The translations under genes and the position numbers were made by a program. This document shows positions 41,549-50,711 of a stretch of DNA of 64,000 nucleotides, piece by piece. Source of the DNA: Actinokineospora diospyrosa. GTDB taxonomy: Bacteria > Actinomycetota > Actinomycetes > Mycobacteriales > Pseudonocardiaceae. Location: the NCBI RefSeq assembly GCF_024171925.1, contig NZ_JAMTCO010000009.1, positions 418,065-482,064 on the forward strand, given 5' to 3'. The first letter of the stretch is position 1. Each line of letters starts with the position of its first letter. The notes below the pieces were generated by a model. The model saw only the letters and a program-made list of their open reading frames with translations, was not told the DNA's origin and did no database searches.

Positions 41549-44500
41549 CCACCCCGCATGAAGGATTCACGGACTGGACGGCGCTGGCCGCCGAGGTGCT
41601 CGGCGTCCCGGCGGCCGAGGTCGAGGAACGTGCCCGCTGGGAGTCCTTCACCGCGCTGGGCGGCACGTCCCTGCAGGCGATCGAGCTGACCGCGCGCGGT
41701 CAGCGGTCGTTGGGCGAGGACGTGGACGTGGCGCGGCTGCTCTCGGCGGTTCCCCTGGCACAGGCCCTGTCCGGCGCCCGCGAGTTCACGCCCACGGTTC
41801 CCGACCCCGTCGAGGGCCTCGCGCACCGGGAGTTGTTGCCCGGTCAGAAGGCGATGCTCGCGGCGCACCTGGCGGGGCGCGACCAGCCGTACCACCTGAT
41901 GTTCACGGTGCGCCCGCCGATCGCGTTGACCGTGCAGCGGACGCGGATCGTGCTCCAGGCGCTCACCGCCCGGCACGAGTCGTTGCGCACCATGTTCACC
42001 GAGGACGGTCCGGCGGTGCGCCGGATCGTCCTCCCGGTCACGCACACGCCTCGGTTGCTGCTGCAGTCCTTGCCCGCGGGCTCGGACCCGGTTGAGGCCG
42101 TGCACGGGCTCTACGGCACGCGGGGGCCGGAGTTGTTGCGCCCCTTCGAGCAGCCGCCGGTCGTGTTCGTCCACACCCGTGTCGGCGGTGAAGGTGGTGA
42201 TGTCCTCGTGACGGTGCTCGTCCACCACGCGCTGATCGACGGGTGGGGTGTTGGTGTGCTCTGGCGCGATTTCGCCCGGCTGTGTGCGGGTGAGGCTTTG
42301 GGTGAGGGCCCGTCGCCGGAGTGGATCGCCGCGCGGTTGGCTTCCCGGGAGGCGTCCGGGGACTTGGAATCGGCGTTGGCCCAGGTGGTCGAGCGGTTGG
42401 AACAAGCGCCGTTGGTGGCCGAGTTGCCGACCGACGCGCGTCGGGTCGACGAGGCCGACGGGCACGGGGCGCGTCTGGTGTTCCAGCCTGCCCCGGCTGT
42501 GGTCGAGGGGGTGAACCGGCTCGCGCGCGAGTGCCAGGCAACGGTGACGTCGGTGCTGTTGTCGGCGTGGGCACTCGCCGTGGCGCGTCGGCTCGGCGTG
42601 GCGGACCTGGTGCTCGGGGTGCCCGCCGCGGGCAGGCCGGAGGCGGGGATGGCCGACCTCGTCGGGTTGTGCACCCGGATCGTCCCGGTGCGGTGCCGGA
42701 TCGACGAGGGCCGCACGGCCGGGGAGTTCGTGCGAGCCACAGCGGGCGCGGTCGCCGACGCCGTCGCCTACGCGGACCTGCCGTTCGCACGGGTGGTCGC
42801 CGCGCTGGCCGACACGGTGGACGCGACCCGCAACCCGGTGGCGCAGATCGGGTTCGCCGCGCACCACGAGCTGGTCCCGGACGAGTTCGACTCGGGCGGG
42901 ACGTGGCGGGTGCACGAGGGCCACTGCCACGGTTCGGTGTTCGACGCGCTGCTGTTCGTGCAGTCGTGGTCGGCGCGGCCGCGGCTGGCCATCGAGTACG
43001 CGACTTCGGCGCAGACTGCCGCGGACATCGGTGAGCTGGTCGAGTCGTTCCAGGCCGTGGTCGAGGAGTTGGCCACGCGGCCGGGTGCTCGCCTGGCCGA
43101 CCTTGGTGGGCTCTCCGCCGGTCAACGGGCTCTGGTGGCCGAACTCGGCGTCGGCGCGAGCTTCGAGCCGGGCCGGGACGACCTGTGGAGCCGGTTCGAG
43201 GCCCAGGTCGCCCGGCGCCCGGACGCGGTGGCCGTGGTCGACGGCGCGCTCACGCTGACCTACCGGGAGCTCAAGGCGCACGCGTTGGCGCAGGCCGACC
43301 TGTTGCGGGAGTGCGGGGTCCGGGCGGGCGACCGGGTGATCCTCGAAGTGCCGCGGTCGGCGGCCGAAGCCGTTGCGGTGATGGGGATCCTGAGTGCGCG
43401 GGCGACCTATGTCGCGGTGGACAGCTCGGCCCCGCCGGGGTGGCGCCAGCAGATCGTGGCGGCGGTGTCACCCGCCGCCCGGATCGGCGGGGACGCGACC
43501 TTCGCGGGAATCGCGCAGTGCTCGCTGGCGGACCTGGGGCAGGTGCGTGGCGACCTGAGCGATGAGCGGCCAGACCTGGAACCGGCGGCCGCCTACATCT
43601 CCTTCACCTCGGGCACCACCGGCGTCCCGAAGGGGGTGGTCGTCCCGCACGGTGCCGTACTACGGCTCGCCGACGACCGGGAAATGTTCGCTGACCCGGA
43701 AGGCGCGCGGGTCCTTCGCTTGTCCCCGTTGGCCTTCGACGCGTCTACTTTGGAACTCCTGGTGCCGTTGGTGAACGGCATGGCTGTCGCGGTGTACCCG
43801 CCGGGAGAGCCGACGCCGAACGGTTTGGCCGAGTTCCTGCGGTCGGCGTCGGTGAGTCACGCCTGGCTCACCTCGGGTCTGTTCCACATCGTCGCTGACC
43901 ACCAGCCAGCCGCGTTCTCCGGGCTGCGCCAGGTGTTCACCGGCGGGGGAGTGGTGTCGGCCGTGCACGTGCGCCGGGTGCTGGACCGGTGCCCGGGACT
44001 GCGCGTCACCAACGGGTACGGCCCCACGGAGAACACCACGTTCACCGCTGTGTTCCACGTGGACGGACCCGATGAGGTGCTGGATCCGTTGCCGATCGGC
44101 CGCCCGGTGCGTGGCACCGGTGTGTGGGTGGTCGACGAGCACGACCGGCTCGTCCCGCCCGGCGCGGTCGGTGAGCTGCGGACCACCGGGTGGGGCCTGG
44201 CCGACGAGTACGTCGGTGACCCCGCCCGGACCGCGGCGGCCTTCACCGAGCGCGCCGGGAACCGGGAGTACCGCACCGGTGACCTCGTCCGCTGGGGTGC
44301 CGACGGTGCCCTGCGGTTCCTGGGTCGCGCCGACCGGCAGGTCAAGATCGCCGGGCACCGGGTGGAGTTGGTCGACGTCGAGCGCCGGATCAAGCTGCGG
44401 CCCGGTGTGCTGGACGCGGTCGTGTTCCTCGCAGGCGAACGGCTGTGCGCGGCGCTCAGGGCGGACGCGGACGCCGTGGCCGAGGTCCGGGCCGCGGTCG

Positions 44501-44886
44501 AACCGGAGTTGGCCTCCTACCAGCGGCCGCAACGGTGGTTCGCGGTGGGGGAGTTCCCGTTGGACCGCAACGGGAAGGTCGATCTCCGCGCGTTGGCCGA
44601 ACTCGCGGTCCCGACCGTCGCGACCGCACCGGTCACCGCGGGCCCGGTGCCGGACCTGGAGGAGTTGATCTGCGGCGCGTGGGTCGAGGTGCTCGGCACC
44701 GAGGACTTCGACCTCGAGGAGGCGTTCTTCGACGTCGGCGGTGACTCGCTGACCCTCGCGCTGGTCCGGCGGCGGTTGCAGGAACAGCTCGGTGGGCGGC
44801 GGATCTCGCTGACCGACCTCTACCGGTTCCCCACGGTGCGGACCTTGGCGACGCACCTGCGAACAGTGATGACGGGGGTGGCCTGA
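41545..44886 (+). CDS. Nonribosomal peptide synthetase, T-C-A-T
   Basis: A 1113-residue NRPS. A short N-terminal carrier-like domain (ALGGTSLQAIEL, about residues 10-75) is followed by a condensation domain (about 90-510) with HHALIDG. The adenylation domain (about 545-1010) has FTSGTTGVPKG, LAFDASTLELL, NGYGPTENTT, YRTGDLVRW and DRNGKVD. The last carrier has DVGGDSLTLAL. Motif alignment by eye gives the pocket code DALWFGGTFK, close to the classical valine code DAFWIGGTFK as I remember it, so a branched or hydrophobic residue is likely. It is coupled at both ends (ATGA at the start, TGATG at the end). Confidence 0.92.
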   Translation: MTTPHEGFTDWTALAAEVLGVPAAEVEERARWESFTALGGTSLQAIELTARGQRSLGEDVDVARLLSAVPLAQALSGAREFTPTVPDPVEGLAHRELLPGQKAMLAAHLAGRDQPYHLMFTVRPPIALTVQRTRIVLQALTARHESLRTMFTEDGPAVRRIVLPVTHTPRLLLQSLPAGSDPVEAVHGLYGTRGPELLRPFEQPPVVFVHTRVGGEGGDVLVTVLVHHALIDGWGVGVLWRDFARLCAGEALGEGPSPEWIAARLASREASGDLESALAQVVERLEQAPLVAELPTDARRVDEADGHGARLVFQPAPAVVEGVNRLARECQATVTSVLLSAWALAVARRLGVADLVLGVPAAGRPEAGMADLVGLCTRIVPVRCRIDEGRTAGEFVRATAGAVADAVAYADLPFARVVAALADTVDATRNPVAQIGFAAHHELVPDEFDSGGTWRVHEGHCHGSVFDALLFVQSWSARPRLAIEYATSAQTAADIGELVESFQAVVEELATRPGARLADLGGLSAGQRALVAELGVGASFEPGRDDLWSRFEAQVARRPDAVAVVDGALTLTYRELKAHALAQADLLRECGVRAGDRVILEVPRSAAEAVAVMGILSARATYVAVDSSAPPGWRQQIVAAVSPAARIGGDATFAGIAQCSLADLGQVRGDLSDERPDLEPAAAYISFTSGTTGVPKGVVVPHGAVLRLADDREMFADPEGARVLRLSPLAFDASTLELLVPLVNGMAVAVYPPGEPTPNGLAEFLRSASVSHAWLTSGLFHIVADHQPAAFSGLRQVFTGGGVVSAVHVRRVLDRCPGLRVTNGYGPTENTTFTAVFHVDGPDEVLDPLPIGRPVRGTGVWVVDEHDRLVPPGAVGELRTTGWGLADEYVGDPARTAAAFTERAGNREYRTGDLVRWGADGALRFLGRADRQVKIAGHRVELVDVERRIKLRPGVLDAVVFLAGERLCAALRADADAVAEVRAAVEPELASYQRPQRWFAVGEFPLDRNGKVDLRALAELAVPTVATAPVTAGPVPDLEELICGAWVEVLGTEDFDLEEAFFDVGGDSLTLALVRRRLQEQLGGRRISLTDLYRFPTVRTLATHLRTVMTGVA

Positions 44887-47735
44887 TGGATCCGGAGATC
44901 GCGGTCGTCGGCATGGCGGGGCGGTTCCCGGGTGCGGTCGACCTGGACGAGTACTGGTCGACCATCGTCGCGGGCCGGGTGGGCCTCACCAGGATGACCC
45001 GCGATGACCTGCTCGCGGCCGGGGTGTCGGGGGACGTGGTCGACGCGCCGTCGTACGTCCCGGTCCGGGGCGTGCTCACCGACCCGGAGTACTTCGACTC
45101 CGAGTTCTTCGGCATCCCACCGCGGGAAGCCGACATCATGGACCCGCAGCACCGGCTGCTGCTGCAGACCGCCTGGGACGCCCTGGAATCAGGCGGCCTG
45201 ACCACCAACCAGGCATTCGGTCGAGTCGGCGTGTTCGCGGGCGCCGGTTATAACTACTACCTGCAGCAACAGGTTCTGGCCCGACCCGACATCGTCAGCG
45301 CGCACGGACTGCTCTCCATCGTGCTGGGCAACGAGAAGGACCACCTGGCAACCAGGATCGCCTACCGGCTCGGCCTGCACGGCCCGGCCATCACCGTCCA
45401 AACGGGATGCTCGACGTCCCTGGTCGCGGTGCACCTGGCGTGCCAGAGCCTGCGCGCCGGGGACACCGATGTCGCCCTGGCGGGCGGGGTCTACACGGCG
45501 TTCCCGCGGCTGTCGGGCTACGTCTACGAACCGAAGGGGATCATGTCGCCGGACGGGTCGTGCAGGCCGTTCGACACGACCGCCAACGGGACCGTCCCCG
45601 GCAGCGGCGTCGGCGTGGTCGCCCTCAAGCGCCTGGCCGACGCCCGCCGCGACGGGGACCTGGTGCACGCGGTGATCTCCGGCTCGGCGATCAACAATGA
45701 CGGCGCCGGGAAGGTCGGCTACACCGCCCCCGGGGTCGCGGGCCAGATCGACGTGCTGACCAGGGCCTACGAGTCCGCCGGGGTCGATCCCGGCACGGTC
45801 GGCTACCTGGAGGCGCACGGGACCGCGACCGAGGTCGGCGACGCCATCGAGTTGGCCGCGCTCGGTGAGGTGTTCACCGGGACGGCGACCTGCTCGCTCG
45901 GCTCGGTCAAGGCCAACATCGGGCACGCGTCGGCCGCCGCCGGGGTCGCGGGGCTGATCAAGGTCGTGCTGGCGTTGCGCGAGCGGCGGATCCCCCCGCT
46001 CGCCGGGCTCAAGGAACCTCGCGAGGAGCTGCGCGGCTCCCCGTTCACAGTGGACGGTGTGGCCCGGGACTGGGTCGCCGGTGCGCAGCCGCGGCGGGCG
46101 GCGGTGAGCTCGTTCGGGCTCGGCGGCACCAACGTGCACATGGTTGTGTCCGAAGCGGAACCAGTCGAATCCACCACCGCGCCGGGATCGGGCGTGGTTG
46201 TCGTGTCCGCGCGCACCGAGGAGGCACTGCGCGCGGCCGCCGAGCGCCTCGCCGCGCACCTGCGCGGTAAGCCCGAACTCGCGCTCCCGGACGTCGCGTT
46301 CACCTCGCAGGAGCACCGCCGCCACTTCACCCACCGCATAGCGGTCGCGGCCTCGGACGCGGCGGGGGCGGCAGAGGCGCTCGACGTCGCCCGTGGTCAC
46401 ACGGTCCAGCGTCGGCCGAACGTCGTGTTCCTGTTCCCCGGCCAAGGCGCGGAGGCCCCCGGCATGGCCGAGTGGCCCTACCGGCACTACCCGTCCTTCG
46501 CGGCGGACATCGACGAGGGCTGCGCGCACCTGCGCGACCTCCTCGGCCTCGACCTGCGTGACCTGCTGGTCGGCCGCGACGAGCACGGGCTCATCCACCG
46601 CACCGATGTCACGCAACCGGCACTGGTGCTGCACGAGTACGCCCTGGGGCGGTTGTTGCGATCCTGGGGCGTCCGACCGGCCGCCCTGATCGGCCACTCC
46701 GTCGGCGAGTTCGCCGCCGCCTGCCTCGCCGGGGAGCTGACCCTGGCCGACACGATGCGCCTGGTGGTCGAGCGCGGCGCGCTGATGCAGCGGGCACCCG
46801 AGGGCGGCATGGTCGTCGTGCTCGCCCCGGAGCCCGTGGTGCGCGACCACCTCGCCGACCTCGACGGCCTGGGCATCGCGTCGGTGAACGCCCCCGAGGT
46901 GGTCGTGGTGTCCGGCTCGACCGACGCGCTGGCGGTGCTGCGCGAGCGGCTCACCGGCGCGGGCGTGACCCACCGCGTGCTGCCCGCCCAGCGCGCGTTC
47001 CACTCGTGGATGATGGCCGAGGCCGCCACCGGGCTCGACGCGGTGGCCGCGACCGTCGAGCAGCACGCGTCCTCGGTCGAGGTGATCAGCAGCGTGACCG
47101 GGCAGGTGCTGCCCAAGGGCGGACGCCGCCCGAGCGGGTACTGGGCCGAGCAGCTGCGCAGCCCGGTGCGCTACCAGGACGCGATCGAGACGGCCGCGGG
47201 CCTGGGGCGGGTGGTGTTCGTCGAGGTCGGCCCCGGGACCGGGCTGATCGGCAGCGCCCGGCAGATTCCCGCGGCACGGGAGGCGGCCACGGTCGCGGTC
47301 CAACCCCGCCGCGGCGACCTCCTCAGCGGCGCGGGCGGGCTGTGGTCGGCGGGGATCGACCTCGACTGGTCCGCCGTGCGGGTCGCGGACGGGGTCCAGG
47401 TCCCGCTGCCGACGTACCCGTTCACCAGGACCCGGCACTGGCTCGACAGCGCGCCCCAGCCCCACCCAGCCCAGCCCGACCCGGTGCCGGTGGAGCCTGT
47501 CGTGACCGACGCCCCGGGATCGGTGCTGGGGCAGGTCATCGACCTGTGGCGCTCGATGCTCGGCGTGGCGACCATCGAGGCGGGCTCGGACTTCTTCACC
47601 CTCGGCGGCGAGTCGCTGCTGTTCCTGCGGATGATCTCCCAGGTCCAGCGCAGGTTCGGCGTGTCGGTGGAGATCGCCGAGCTCGCGGCGGCGCCGACCC
47701 CGGCGGCGATCGCGGCCCAGGTGGAGCGGGCGTGA
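44886..47735 (+). CDS. Type I polyketide synthase, KS-AT-ACP
   Basis: A 949-residue minimal module. The KS (about residues 3-420) has VQTGCSTS, LEAHGTAT and KANIGHASAAAG. The AT (about 515-790) has FLFPGQGAEAPGM, active GHSVGEF and RAFHS, the HAFH-type motif of malonyl-CoA-specific AT domains. The carrier (about 870-945) has FFTLGGESLLFL. No KR, DH, ER or TE domain is present, so the added two-carbon unit keeps its keto group unless another enzyme acts. This is the only intact AT in the operon and may also load the discrete carrier after the KS with the eroded AT. The ATG overlaps the previous stop (TGATG). Confidence 0.93.
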   Translation: MDPEIAVVGMAGRFPGAVDLDEYWSTIVAGRVGLTRMTRDDLLAAGVSGDVVDAPSYVPVRGVLTDPEYFDSEFFGIPPREADIMDPQHRLLLQTAWDALESGGLTTNQAFGRVGVFAGAGYNYYLQQQVLARPDIVSAHGLLSIVLGNEKDHLATRIAYRLGLHGPAITVQTGCSTSLVAVHLACQSLRAGDTDVALAGGVYTAFPRLSGYVYEPKGIMSPDGSCRPFDTTANGTVPGSGVGVVALKRLADARRDGDLVHAVISGSAINNDGAGKVGYTAPGVAGQIDVLTRAYESAGVDPGTVGYLEAHGTATEVGDAIELAALGEVFTGTATCSLGSVKANIGHASAAAGVAGLIKVVLALRERRIPPLAGLKEPREELRGSPFTVDGVARDWVAGAQPRRAAVSSFGLGGTNVHMVVSEAEPVESTTAPGSGVVVVSARTEEALRAAAERLAAHLRGKPELALPDVAFTSQEHRRHFTHRIAVAASDAAGAAEALDVARGHTVQRRPNVVFLFPGQGAEAPGMAEWPYRHYPSFAADIDEGCAHLRDLLGLDLRDLLVGRDEHGLIHRTDVTQPALVLHEYALGRLLRSWGVRPAALIGHSVGEFAAACLAGELTLADTMRLVVERGALMQRAPEGGMVVVLAPEPVVRDHLADLDGLGIASVNAPEVVVVSGSTDALAVLRERLTGAGVTHRVLPAQRAFHSWMMAEAATGLDAVAATVEQHASSVEVISSVTGQVLPKGGRRPSGYWAEQLRSPVRYQDAIETAAGLGRVVFVEVGPGTGLIGSARQIPAAREAATVAVQPRRGDLLSGAGGLWSAGIDLDWSAVRVADGVQVPLPTYPFTRTRHWLDSAPQPHPAQPDPVPVEPVVTDAPGSVLGQVIDLWRSMLGVATIEAGSDFFTLGGESLLFLRMISQVQRRFGVSVEIAELAAAPTPAAIAAQVERA

Positions 47736-49216
47736 ACCCCCTCGACCCCCGGCCGGTGCACGAGCTCATCTGCCGCCAGGCCGAGCGCACCCCGGACGCG
47801 GTGGCCGTGCGCGACGGCGACACCGTCCTGACCTACCGGGAGCTGCTCGACGCCGCCGCGGCCGTCGCCGGGCAGCTCGCGGGCGAGGGAATCGGCCCCG
47901 GTGCGGTCGTGGGGTTGTGCGTGCAGCGCAGCGCGCGGCTGGTTGCCACGGTGCTGGGAGTCCTGCTGTCCGGGGCGGCGTACCTGCCCGTCGACCCGGC
48001 GCACCCACCGCACCGGGTGGCCGCGATGCTGGCCTCGGCCCAGGCGAGCCTGCTGCTGGTCGACGGGAAGTCGCCGCTGCCCGACGATCACCCCGTCCCG
48101 GTCCGGTCGATCGACGAGCACAACGGTGCCCCGGCGCCGCGGTGGCGGGGCTACGTCGCCGGACCCGAGGTCGTGTGCTGCGTCATCTTCACCTCCGGGT
48201 CCACCGGCGAACCCAAGGGCGTGGAGATCACCCACCGCGCCCTGGCGATCCGGCTGGTCGGGATGCTCGACGAGCACCAGGTCGACTCCAGCGACGTCCT
48301 GCTGCAGAAGGCCCCGTACACCTTCGACGTGTCGATGTGGGAACTCCTGCTCGGTTTCCTCGCGGGCGCCACCCTCGTCGTCGCCCCACCGGAGGCGCAC
48401 CGCGACCCCGAGGCGCTGGTGGAGTTGATCGTGCGGCACGGGGTGACCGTGGTGCACTTCGTCCCGTCGATGCTCGCCCTGTTCGTCACCGAGCCGGGGT
48501 TCGAGCGCTGCCGGTCGCTGCGGATGGTCCTTTGTGGAGGGGAGCCGCTGCCGCCGCGCCTGGTGAACACCCTGGGAGCCGCGCTGCCCGCGGTGACCGC
48601 GTACAACATGTACGGCCCGGCCGAGGCGACCATCGACGTGACCGCCTGGAAGTGCAGGCGCCCCGAACCCGGCGCCACCGTCCCCATCGGCCACCCCCTG
48701 CGCGGCGTCCACGCCCACGTCGTCGACGAACACGACCGACCGGCGGCCTCCGGTGAACTCCTGCTGGCGGGCGACTGCCTGGCCAGGGGCTACGCCGGTC
48801 GCCCCGACCTCACCGCGGACCGCTTCGCCGAGGTCCCCGGCATCGGCCGCGCCTACCGCACCGGCGACCTGGTCCGGCGCGCACCGGAGGGGCACCTGGA
48901 GTACCTCGGCCGGATCGACACCCAGGTGAAGATCCGCGGCCAACGCGTGGAACTGGGCGAGGTCGAGTCCACCCTGCGCACCCACCCCGCCGTGCACGAC
49001 GCCGTCGTCGCGTTGCGGGACGGCCGCTCCCTGGTCGGGTACGTCGTGCTGGAGGCAGGCGCCGCCCTCGACGAGCCCGCTCTGCGCGGACACCTGGCCG
49101 AGCGCCTCCCCGAGTACATGGTGCCGACCCGGGTCGTGGGGCTGGCCGCGATCCCGACGACCGCGCACGGCAAGGCGGACCGGGCCGCCCTGCCCGCACC
49201 ACCCAGGAGGCGGTGA
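47732..49216 (+). CDS. Freestanding adenylation enzyme (serine-like code)
   Basis: A 494-residue stand-alone A domain with no carrier or condensation domain. Motifs: FTSGSTGEPKGVEI, YTFDVSMWELLLG, NMYGPAEATID, YRTGDLVRR, IDTQVKIRGQRVEL and AHGKADR in place of NGKVD. The pocket code read by eye, DVWHLGMIDK, is near the serine code DVWHLSLIDK as I remember it. It should charge a carrier in trans, most likely the N-terminal T of the 41545 synthetase or the discrete carrier at 41282. GTG 47732 overlaps the PKS stop (GTGA). It is the last gene of the operon. Confidence 0.9.
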   Translation: MNPLDPRPVHELICRQAERTPDAVAVRDGDTVLTYRELLDAAAAVAGQLAGEGIGPGAVVGLCVQRSARLVATVLGVLLSGAAYLPVDPAHPPHRVAAMLASAQASLLLVDGKSPLPDDHPVPVRSIDEHNGAPAPRWRGYVAGPEVVCCVIFTSGSTGEPKGVEITHRALAIRLVGMLDEHQVDSSDVLLQKAPYTFDVSMWELLLGFLAGATLVVAPPEAHRDPEALVELIVRHGVTVVHFVPSMLALFVTEPGFERCRSLRMVLCGGEPLPPRLVNTLGAALPAVTAYNMYGPAEATIDVTAWKCRRPEPGATVPIGHPLRGVHAHVVDEHDRPAASGELLLAGDCLARGYAGRPDLTADRFAEVPGIGRAYRTGDLVRRAPEGHLEYLGRIDTQVKIRGQRVELGEVESTLRTHPAVHDAVVALRDGRSLVGYVVLEAGAALDEPALRGHLAERLPEYMVPTRVVGLAAIPTTAHGKADRAALPAPPRRR

Positions 49217-49311
49217 CGGGGTGGTGCGCGGCCGGTCCCGGTGACCGGGGTAACGGTCCGCGCGGATCGAGCGACGTGATCATCACTACCGCGAGAGGCG
49301 AGGAGTAGCAG

Positions 49312-49731
49312 GTGACCTACCAGGGACCGCCCACCGGCGGGCAGCACCAGCAGCCCGAACCGTCCGCGAAGATCGCCATCAACACGCACGGCCTGCTCGG
49401 CGTGGTCCTGATCCTGGTCGCGGTGGGGATCGCGATCTCCAAGCACTGGGACGTCCCCTGGCTGTACTTCCTGGTGGGCATCGTGGGGTACGCGGGCGCG
49501 GTGCTGTTCCTGACCTTCCAGATCAGCCAGTCGGAGCGGCCGGTCCGGGTCCACCCGCCCGGGTACCGGTTCACGCTGCTGCGCTGCCAGTACGGCGCGC
49601 ACCTGACCTTCCTGTTCCTCATCGGCGGGCTGCTGCTGCCCTTCGACGGGTTCTGGCTGGGGGTGGCGATCTTCATCGCCTCCCTCGCCGCGGGGATGGC
49701 CATCCCGTTCCTGTTGGTGCGCCAGCGCTAA
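49312..49731 (+). CDS. Small four-helix membrane protein
   Basis: A 139-residue protein with GAGGCGAGGAG before GTG 49312. A polar N-terminus (TYQGPPTGGQHQQPEPSAK) is followed by four membrane helices: INTHGLLGVVLILVAVGIAI, LYFLVGIVGYAGAVLFLTF, LTFLFLIGGLLLP and GVAIFIASLAAGMAIPFLLV. No motifs suggest a function. It is separated by 95 bases from the NRPS-PKS operon and by a strong hairpin from the next gene, so it is probably a stand-alone housekeeping protein. Confidence 0.75.
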   Translation: MTYQGPPTGGQHQQPEPSAKIAINTHGLLGVVLILVAVGIAISKHWDVPWLYFLVGIVGYAGAVLFLTFQISQSERPVRVHPPGYRFTLLRCQYGAHLTFLFLIGGLLLPFDGFWLGVAIFIASLAAGMAIPFLLVRQR

Positions 49732-49751
49732 CCCCACCGGATTGACGTTCG

Positions 49752-49795
49752 CCGCGACCCCCATCTGCCGTGTTCCGGGCAGGTGGGGGTCGCGG
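49752..49795 (+). terminator. Strong stem-loop after the membrane protein gene
   Basis: CCGCGACCCCCA pairs with TGGGGGTCGCGG and an inner CTGCC with GGCAG, giving an about 18-bp stem with one internal mismatch and a 7-9 base loop. It lies 20 bases after the stop at 49731. No T run follows. Confidence 0.82.
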
Positions 49796-49967
49796 CGTGC
49801 GCGTGGATAGCCGCAGCTAGAACCCACTTCGCCGTGCCTATGAGGGGTCTTCTAGACGATCTATAGGGACCGGCGTCCGATCTGGAGGGAGGTTGCAGGT
49901 CGATCTCCCATCCTTATCTCGCAGGGGCATCCGTTCGGTGCCCGGGATAGGGAAAGCGAGGATCCCC

Positions 49968-50693
49968 ATGGGCAGCACGCGTGCGGTCCGCACCGCCGTG
50001 CCGGTGGCCGTCTTGGGCGCTTTGACGTTCTTCGGCACCGTGCACGCGGGGGCCGACCCCGTGGCTGAGCCGGGGGAGGGCCGCGCCGAGGTGCTGGCCC
50101 GCGCGCGGGCGTGGGTGGACCGGGGCGTGCCCTACGGGATCAACGACTTCACCGACGGCTACCGCCGCGACAGCTCCGGGTTCATCGCCATGGCCTGGTC
50201 CCTGCCCGACAACCCCACCACCCGCACCCTGCCCGAGCACGGCGTCCGCATCGACAGGGACCAGCTCCAGCCCGGTGACATCCTGCTGTGGACCAGCCCC
50301 GACCCCCGCGCCCCCGGCCACGCCCGACTCTTCGGCGGCTGGAAGGACCCGGCGCACACCGTGTACTGGGTGTTCGAGGAAACCGCTCCCCAGGCCCGCT
50401 ACCACGAGTACACCTGGGCCGACACCGCCCCGGCGTTCGTCCCCTACCGCAGCGACGCCTTCCCCGGCGGCCCGGCCACCACCGACCCCACCACGCCCAC
50501 TCCCGCCCCGCCTACCTCTCCCACCCTGCCCACCCCGCCTACCCCGGTCGTGCCCGCCCCGACCACAACCGACACACCCGCCCCGACCAGCCCCGCCGTC
50601 ACACCCGCCACAACGCCTCCCGTGATCACCACAACCGAGGCGACGAACGACGAAGGGGTGTCCCGCGAACGGAACACCCCTGGCCACGCCTAG
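49968..50693 (+). CDS. Exported NlpC/P60-like protein with Cys-to-Ser change at the active site
   Basis: A 241-residue exported protein from ATG 49968 (GAGG 5-8 bases upstream). A signal peptide (TAVPVAVLGALTFFGTVHAGA) precedes an NlpC/P60-like domain: ARAWVDRGVPYGINDFTDGYRRDSSGFIAMAW, LQPGDILLW and GHARLFGGW. In related actinomycete proteins the segment reads DCSGF with the nucleophilic Cys; here it is DSSGF, while the His of GHARLF is kept. The last 80 residues are Thr/Pro-rich and resemble a wall-spanning linker. It may bind peptidoglycan without cutting it, or act with Ser. Confidence 0.8.
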   Translation: MGSTRAVRTAVPVAVLGALTFFGTVHAGADPVAEPGEGRAEVLARARAWVDRGVPYGINDFTDGYRRDSSGFIAMAWSLPDNPTTRTLPEHGVRIDRDQLQPGDILLWTSPDPRAPGHARLFGGWKDPAHTVYWVFEETAPQARYHEYTWADTAPAFVPYRSDAFPGGPATTDPTTPTPAPPTSPTLPTPPTPVVPAPTTTDTPAPTSPAVTPATTPPVITTTEATNDEGVSRERNTPGHA

Positions 50694-50711
50694 AGAATCA
50701 CATCCGGTCCG

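Noticed and set aside
45189..47465. 758-residue antisense frame opposite the KS-AT-ACP gene
   Set aside because: Long stop-free antisense frames are normal at this GC content; no start signal or domain was seen.
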